Below, piece after piece: positions 58,101-64,000 of a stretch of DNA of 64,000 nt. The translations under genes were made by a program, and so were the position numbers. The stretch comes from Sorghum bicolor (lineage: Eukaryota > Streptophyta > Magnoliopsida > Poales > Poaceae), in assembly GCF_000003195.3 (NCBI RefSeq), contig NC_012871.2, positions 19,660,658 through 19,724,657 on the forward strand. The letters run 5' to 3'. The notes beneath the pieces are model-generated. The model was not told where the DNA came from, ran no database searches, and worked only from the letters and a program-made list of their open reading frames with translations. Numbering within the stretch: the stretch's first letter is position 1; the number at the start of each line of letters is the position of its first letter.

Positions 58101-58388
58101 ATTGAAAACCGTATTGGACAGCACACCAGCTTGGTTGATCAAGGCACGGTTGATAGCACTATCGACCATCTCTTAAAGTTTACCAGGATTGGATTCAAAA
58201 GTAACCTGCCGAGGCATCGGCAGCGCATCCTTCTGGATCACTTCGCTGCTCCTGTTCATGCTGAAGGACCTCAGGCATTGCTGCTTGTAATCCTCCATGG
58301 CTTTAGCAATAGCTTGCTTCTGCTCATCCTTGAGATTGGCTTCCGTCACGGGGATGACGTTCTCCTGATCAAACTCAGTAGTCGACAT
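55137..58388 (-). pseudogene. gag-pro: C2 gag and N-terminal part of protease
   Basis: Starts at the ATG 58386-58388. A TAA near 58173 breaks the N-terminal part; 57018-58169 is the Pro/Gln/Met-rich half with QQIGGQQ-type repeats; 55968-56915 is the gag core (RQRNDESVESFVQRIREVKNKC); a one-base deletion near 55727 puts the Cys-containing part and protease in another frame (55126-55713). The protease keeps ILIDGGAAINIMP and is cut by B2 right after RKIGKGD. Compared with C1 the breaks are different ones, so the two copies decayed independently. Confidence 0.88.
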
Positions 58389-58403
58389 GTTGATTTGAAT
58401 CTG

Positions 58404-58421
58404 GTCCCACCGGGCGTGCCA
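58404..58421 (-). other. C2 primer-binding site
   Basis: TGGCACGCCCGGTGGGAC on minus, 7 nt inside the 5' LTR; one difference from C1. Confidence 0.75.
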
Positions 58422-58428
58422 AAAGATG

Positions 58429-59134
58429 TGTTGATGCAAAAGCTAATCTGCAAACACAAAGGGCTAATACCCGATTTAAACGTTAAGGCGTGCCAGCCGA
58501 TTTGACCTTACTATCGGCAAAGGTGATAACTCGAATACTTTGGTCCCGACAACACCGATGGGCCCGGATGCCACGGCCAAGAGGTCTTCACGCGGAACTT
58601 GAGAATATGCCGAGCTTAAGTCGACGAACTCCTAAGAACTCGTAATAAAAAGGAAAATATGACGAAGTCGTCGAAAAAGTAGATGCTAGAATATGAGTAG
58701 AAACTTGTGTTTGATTGATTGATACATGTCTCGATTACAAAGCCCTAAGGTCCATATTTATACTCTGCTCAAAGAGCTACAACCAGACACAACTAGAATT
58801 CAAATTCCAAATTTAACAGAATCCGTGTACAAAACAATTTAAATAACTAAGGAAAACATAAATCTATCCTGCCGTGACAATCTGGGACACTACCACGGAT
58901 CAATTGGCAACCTCCAAGTCTTCCTCCACGTCATCGGCAGACTCCCCATTGGCAACGATCAAAACTGGTCATCGGCATAAACACATCACTACCCATGGAC
59001 TTAGCCACATTCAGCTATCTCTTCATCGGCAACCACCCTTATCGGCAACTCTCTCGCAGACCAGCCACTATTGCCCATTCTTGCCGATCTACACTCTACC
59101 GATCCTGGGTACGTGTCCAAAAACGGTGTCAACA
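58429..59134 (-). repeat. C2 5' LTR (706 bp)
   Basis: TGTTGATGC...GTGTCAACA; TATAAATA on minus at 58755-58762. The right TSD tgttg follows at 59135-59139. Confidence 0.93.
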
Positions 59135-60499
59135 TGTTGATTATAGAATGGAACATAAGATTGAGTATCTATCATTGCATGTATAATTGAGAACATTTAT
59201 CTAACTCTTTCAAACAGGGATAAGTGTCACATAAAGAATATATAAAGTGATGAATAGTGACAAAGATAATTAATCTAATCAGCATAACTTAGCCACATAA
59301 TAAATATGATAAGAACCTCAATTAGATATTCTAGCAAGTCATTAGCATGGAATTAGGACGAACTATAAGAATATTTCCTAAGTTATTCTTAACTATACAG
59401 TTTAGCATATCATAGTTAGTGCAATTATACTTAGCAATCATTGTGAGACAAGATTACGCCCATGCATAGTGATATTATCAAGAAATATGAGAAACATAGC
59501 CATCACTCCCCTGTAATAATGTTGCTCTGCTAGCCCTATACACGAGAGGGGGACTATATAAGAATCAATGAAGTTGTCACTATCACGAACTACCCCGCGA
59601 TCTGGCATATAGGGTACAATCGCAGATAAATACGGTATAAGCACCACGCCTACACAATATCTATCATTTACCCATGGATCCGATGGATAAACGCTATACG
59701 ATCCTAAACATGTATATAATTCCAATCTAACTAAGCCAAGTATATAATAAACTAAGAACAATATAATTGCGAATATAAACGGGTAGAGCAAAGTCATAAT
59801 CAATATATTGAAGTAGAACAAAGTCATATTCATAATATTGAAGAACAAAGATGAACAATTGAAGAACAATAGAGAATTACCATGAATCCTCTTGACAGAT
59901 CCAGAAACCAATCAAAGATTGACTCCTTCTAGTTCTAATCCTATGTAGCTATGCTAATCTAGATGTCTAATTGATGTGGTGGCTCTAGGCTTGATCAAAG
60001 GCTTCTTCTCCCTTGATGAATAATGAATTAAGGTTGAGAGCTCTCCTCCTCCAGGGGCCAGGGGGTCTGGTTTTATAGTTCCTCTAAGTGAATATGGGTC
60101 GTCGGATCAAACCGACATTGATTGAACGGTTATCCTTGATCCTTTAGGTCGGTGGAGCGTAATCCTGAAAGAGAGTTCTGATTGGACTCCTGGCTAGGGC
60201 GGGCGCCCAAGGGGGGAGGGCGGGCGCCCTGCCCCCGAGCCCGTCCGGTCTCCCGTTCGTTCCCGTGGCTTCTGGACTCTTCTAGATGTAAGATAATTGC
60301 GCGGTACGTTAATATCTCTATGTAATCCCGACGTGTGGGCCTTTCTTCCGTATTTCGTGATAACCCCCTGTAGAAATAGACAAACACCAAAACTCGTGGA
60401 ATTCTATCAGATAAAACCCTAAGTCTAGATGTTGATTTCATTTTGATCCTTTTCTTTATTTATTTGATAATTAAATTTGATACTTAAGGACCGTCAACA
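59135..60499 (-). repeat. B1 5' LTR, main piece
   Basis: Continues the LTR interrupted at 22313. TATAAAA on minus at 60071-60077; GGGCGGGCGCCC at 60197-60208 and 60218-60229. Ends ACCGTCAACA before the TSD ggggt at 60500-60504. Confidence 0.92.
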
Positions 60500-60504
60500 G
60501 GGGT

Positions 60505-62186
60505 TAGCTTGAGAGCGGGCAAGCTGTTGTGAAACAGGATGTCAATGGAGCTGCCGCCGTCCACGAGCACCCACTCGAATCTAACGTTGTTGATGCACGG
60601 GTCCAAGATCAACGAAAATCGTCCTGGTTCTGGGATGGCAGCCCATTGATCTTGTCTGCTGAAGGAGATCTCTTGGTGCGACCAGGGGGAAACTTAGAGT
60701 CGGTGATCGAACTATCGGAGCTATCGACATTTAGGCAGGCCCTCTTGAGAAGTTTCCTTTCCCATTTTGATTCGATTGAGACCTTCCCTCCAAAAATGGA
60801 GTGAACTACGTCGGTTGGGTTGATGTATTGATGTCGTGGGTCTCTGTCCTGGTCGTCGTCTTCATCCTCTTGATTGCGTCTGTCATGTTTCCTAGTAGTT
60901 TTGGCGATGTCTCCCTGAGCAGCACGCTATGTATAGATGCTCTTAAGGACGCGACATTCTTCCATCGTGTGGTTAGACTTGGGATGAAGTTGGCATGGTC
61001 CTTTCAAGGTCTTGTTGTAGTCTTCCTAATAGTCTCGTCGCCCGTTGGAGCGCTTGACTGTGTTCACCTCGTGATCATTGTCACGAGGTCGCTTGCCTCT
61101 GAAGTCATCGTGGTTGTCACAGCGCCTATCCCATCCCTCTCGGTGGTCACAGTTATCGCCGCGCCGAGGGTTTCGGTTGTCGAAACGTCCACGGCTGTCG
61201 TCCTGTCGAGGGGGCTGCTCGACTCCTCGGACGTCTTCTCTGATGAGCCTTTCTGCGTCGTCGGCGTCAGCGTAATTTTTGGCCGTGGCGAGGAGTTCAG
61301 CGACTGTGGTCGGCCTCTTGCGTAGTAGCTTGCTTCGTAGAGCTTCGTGGAAGCGAAGACCGTTAATGAAAGCCGAAATAGCCTCGTCGTGGGAAATCTT
61401 TGGGATCTTGAGGCGCATATCCGAGAAGCGTCGGATGTAGTCGTGCAAGGGTTCGTTTTTCCGGTCCCTTATCCTCTCAAGATCATATTTATTTCTCGGC
61501 TGCTCGCAGGTAGCGATGAAGTTGTCGATGAATGCCTGCCGGAGTTCCTCCCAAGAGTCAAAAGAGTCTTCGAGCAAGCCAAGAAGCCATTGGTGACCAG
61601 CTTGGTCGAGGACGACCGGGAAGTAGTTTGCCATGATATGCTCGTCCCCTATTGCTGACCGGACCGCGATCTCGTAGAGGGTGATCTAGTTCTCGGGGTT
61701 TTCCTTGCCGTCGTATTTTTTGAGCTTCTCGAGTTTAAAATTACGCGGCCAAACTACTTGCCGGAGATGTGACGAAAACTGTTTTAGGCCAGGGGGGCCG
61801 TGAGCGGCGTCGTACTCGTTGCGGCGCATGTTTTCATGTGCCGCTATATCGTTGATGCGTCTGTTGATACGCTCGCGGGCATCCTTGTGAGAGAGGTTTT
61901 GCCGTAGATCACGGTTTCGTCCCTGGTCTACCTCTTGGTCATATCCGCGTCTTTGCTCGCGGTTGTGTCCGGCGTCCCGACCACGATCGTCACGATGAGC
62001 TTCCTTCCTGCGGTCATTGATGGGCGAACAGCTGCGACGATGCCCGCCGGGTCATGGTGAGGCCCGACTGCAATGGGTCTGGTCAGAGGTGACCTCTGTG
62101 TAGGAGATGGCTTGGACCCTCTTGAGGAGATCTACAGTCTGTCCCATTGTTGTAATTATGTGCACCCGTATGTTGGTCCGAACACC
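60505..62186 (-). pseudogene. gag-pro: A2 gag and N-terminal part of protease
   Basis: The open part 61026-61634 is the gag core (VLDQAGHQWLLGL, ERIRDRKNEPLHDYIRRF). A TAG at about 61686-61688 replaces a conserved Trp, and another stop follows GRRDY near 61026. The Cys-His knuckle and the protease active site (VLVDGGSSIDILF, about 60540-60580) follow on the left, up to the B1 insertion. Gag and ORF1 are in the same frame here, separated by a TAG at 62187-62189. Confidence 0.86.
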
Positions 62187-63183
62187 CTAATACTCTAGAG
62201 TGTCTGGGAGTCGATCGAGGTTTGCCATGGCGACGGCTACGTTAGCGCTTGGTGTCTTGAATACTTGTTGGTTCCCAACCATGTCAAAGGCGTCATCGAG
62301 ATTATTCGGGACTAGCTGGCGCTGCTCCTCATCTGCTCGTCGCTAAGCACGATCAGCGTTGCGCTGTTCGCGCTGCTGCCTTTGCTCGTCGGTTTCTCCG
62401 TTGATGACTGGTTCGTCGTTGCTGACATTGAAAACCAAATTTTCTCGTCATGGTAGAAAAACCGGAAAGCAGGAGAAGCCCAGGGGGTAAGGTGGTAGAT
62501 CCAAGTCATAATTTTTGTCTTCGGGGCGTAAAACCTCGGTAGGGACAGAGCCTGTACTTCAGTTTGTGCTGGCGGTCTTGTCTTCCGGCAAAGTACGGAT
62601 AGAGAACATATTAACAAAGTGGCGAGCTGGTCGCTTGGGTTGTCGTGACGACAAACCGATCTTCCTGAATAGAGACCGAGTATGGCGTGAAACCTGGTCG
62701 GCCGCGTTACTCAGACCATGAGGAAGATTCCCGTTTGGAGAGGTTATCTTGAGCTTAACAGTTCGTCCTTCGGGAGTTGCTGTTATCGTCAAGGACGTCC
62801 CCGGCCGTTCGTGCGTGGTGGCACGAGTTGGTCGATGGGAGTTGAAAAAATTTGGTGCTGGTGCTCGATCAGCCTGGCACAAGATTGAATCCACCAAATT
62901 GGAGGCTTTAAGGAGCCTGTGATTGGCGCAATCGATGGCTTCAAGTAGATCCAAATTGTCGACTTGCTTCCCCTTGTAACGAGCAAGCGGAGGTCGGGTT
63001 ATCGGAGTCGCAGTAGTCGTGGTCGGCGTGATCGGGACCACCACCTTCGCCGTTTCAGATCGGATCTGAGTGTCTTCCAAAGTTGTGGTCGTAAGGCCGC
63101 CGGCGTGAGTCGTCCAGGTGATCTGGCCGACGGTGAACGTGAGGCCTTCAGCCACGGCAGCGGAAGCTGGGATGATGACCATC
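62187..63183 (-). pseudogene. A2 ORF1 upstream of gag (broken)
   Basis: Homologous to A1 ORF1 along its length (KGKQVDNLDLLEAIDCAN, THERPGTSLTITATP, then the Arg-rich tail). The ATG used in A1 is lost; another in-frame ATG lies at 63181-63183. A TGA at about 62559-62561 and further stops interrupt it. It ends with DTLEY and TAG at 62187-62189, matching DTLEC and TAG in A1. Confidence 0.72.
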
Positions 63184-63219
63184 TTGCTCGTCTGGAAAAC
63201 TGTGCGCACACCCCCTACC

Positions 63220-63229
63220 TGGCGCGCCA
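63220..63229 (-). other. A2 primer-binding site (putative)
   Basis: TGGCGCGCCA, one base inside the 5' LTR, identical to A1. Confidence 0.65.
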
Positions 63230-63230
63230 C

Positions 63231-63680
63231 TATCGACGAAAGCTAGTCGGCAGTTTACCTTGGGGTATACCCACGGTAGTAGTTTATCGGCAGATAGGTG
63301 TGCAAGCTACGAACTTGATGGTGACGCAAGACACAAACAAGGATTTTATCCGGGTTCGGCCGTCGTGTGGGCGTAATACCTACGTCCTGCGTCTGACTGT
63401 ATTGTCGTGTGTCGAATTGAAATGTCTAATGGGGGTCCCTTGCCTCTCTTTATATAGTCCAGAGAGTAGGGTTACAGATCTGGAAAATAATCCTAGTCGG
63501 TTACAATTGCCATAGGTAACACGATATCAATTCCTATTCTAACCGACTAGAATCCCGCTTGATCTCCACGTCTTGTTTCCTTACGTGAAACTCCGAGTAG
63601 TTGGATCAAGTCTCGATCTGTCTCGTAATGGGCCGATTCTCCTAGCCTAAGTCTAGTCGTAAGGGGTTTATACCCCCACA
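63231..63680 (-). repeat. A2 5' LTR (450 bp)
   Basis: Homologous to 4507-4966. On plus it starts TA where A1 has TG (terminal dinucleotide mutated) and ends CCCCCACA. TATATAAA box on minus at 63449-63456. Confidence 0.88.
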
Positions 63681-63788
63681 GTTTCCAAATGACTTATATA
63701 ATTAATTTTTTATTAGTATTTGAATACTTCTTCCGACGTCATACAAAACATTCGACGTGACAAAAAAAAATCGTACTTCAACAAGGCC
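63681..63788. repeat. Right part of a grass MITE, cut by A2
   Basis: AT-rich with ttgaatacttcttccgacgtc and an end aacaaggcc, the complement of the ggccttgtt start seen at 63805. This is the usual end of a very common grass MITE family. Its left part would lie beyond A2. Confidence 0.5.
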
Positions 63789-63804
63789 TCGGTGTTTTCT
63801 CTTA

Positions 63805-64000
63805 GGCCTTGTTTACTTGCAAAAAAATTTGTAAAATATAAACAGTAGCACTTTTTTTGTATTTAATAAATATTATTTAATCATAGGCTAGTTAGGGTTA
63901 AAAGATTCGTCTCGCAAATTATAAGCAAACTGTGTGATTAGTTATATTTTTTACATATATTTAATGCTCCATACATGTGCCGCAAGATTCGATGTGACGG
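63805..64000. mobile_element. Grass MITE (ggccttgttta type), runs off the window
   Basis: Starts ggccttgtttactt after tta, a possible TTA target duplication as in Tourist/PIF-Harbinger elements. It contains agattcgtctcgcaaattata and aatgctccatacatgtgccgcaagattcgatgtgacgg, segments I know from high-copy grass MITEs. The superfamily is not certain and the other end is missing. Confidence 0.6.

Larger units (their letters stand above)
22314..59134 (-). mobile_element. Element C2: Tat-type LTR retrotransposon carrying D, E and B2 inside it
   Basis: Own sequence: 22314-24212, 33450-37314, 44926-46973 and 55137-59134 (target duplications counted once). In sense order on minus: gag, protease, RT, RNase H, second RNase H, integrase; on plus, a PMD gene. 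Dual RNase H is characteristic of the Tat lineage. A deletion removes the C-terminal part of protease and the linker to RT. D sits in PMD exon 2, E in the integrase zinc domain, B2 in protease. TSD tgttg. Confidence 0.93.
5538..60499 (-). mobile_element. Element B1: non-autonomous Athila-like LTR retrotransposon, filled by nested insertions
   Basis: The element's own sequence is 5538-5618, 15535-22313 and 59140-60499; the rest is C1, C2 and what C2 carries. It has LTRs of about 1.65 kb starting TGTTGGGTATTC and ending ACCGTCAACA, a PBS TGGCGCCGTTGCCGGGGA, and a gag with two protease domains, but no RT, RNase H or integrase. The PBS type and gag resemble the Athila group (family knowledge). 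B2 is a younger, cleaner copy of the same family. TSD ggggt. Confidence 0.92.
60500..63680 (-). mobile_element. Element A2, right segment (5' LTR, ORF1, gag, protease start)
   Basis: Homologous to A1 positions about 1808-4966. It joins 4967-5537 across B1. The LTR is the outermost retrotransposon boundary seen on the right, followed by MITE sequence from 63681. Confidence 0.92.

Noticed and set aside
1..64000. Host protein-coding gene, rRNA or CRISPR
   Set aside because: Every ORF of size is assigned to a retroelement or is a shadow; no rRNA-like sequence or spaced short repeat array was seen.

Overview
The window is plant DNA, almost certainly from a grass and most likely a panicoid one (inferred from the element families and the short MITEs at the right edge). 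I found no ordinary host gene, RNA gene or CRISPR array. About 63.7 of 64 kb is one stack of nested LTR retrotransposons, all with their sense strand on minus. Most boundaries are fixed by TG...CA ends, primer-binding sites and 5-bp target-site duplications (TSDs). Family letters A to E are mine.

Layout, outermost to innermost. A2 (Ty3/gypsy, Tat-like) lies in MITE-bearing DNA. Its 5' LTR is 63231-63680 and its body is 60505-63230 plus 4967-5537. A1, a second copy of the family, abuts A2 at 4966 and runs off the left edge. B1 (5538-60499, TSD ggggt) split A2; it is a gag-protease element without reverse transcriptase or integrase. Each B1 LTR was then hit by a C element: C1 (5619-15534) in the left LTR and C2 (22314-59134, TSD tgttg) in the right. 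C2 was invaded three times: D (24213-33444, TSD ggtac), E (37315-44920, TSD tccac) and B2 (46974-55131, TSD atctc). LTR divergence judged by eye agrees with this order: C2 about 3%, C1 about 2%, E about 1%, B2 under 1%, D about 0.4%.

The most interesting content is in family C. Besides gag, protease, RT, two RNase H domains and integrase on minus, each C copy carries on plus, between integrase and the 3' LTR, a separate gene with its own TATA box and five introns. It encodes a plant-mobile-domain (PMD) protein of about 944 residues ending in a coiled coil. Exon lengths match between C1 and C2, even though D lies inside C2's second exon. Retroviral-strand genes and the PMD gene converge on a short spacer carrying two perfect hairpins in both copies. 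The hexamer ATCGGC/GCCGAT is strikingly over-represented through C.

Family B has one gag polyprotein with two retropepsin domains in tandem; B2 keeps an intact 881-residue ORF. Family A has UAG codons at the same two ORF boundaries in both copies. B, D and E lack polymerase genes and would depend on enzymes from other elements.
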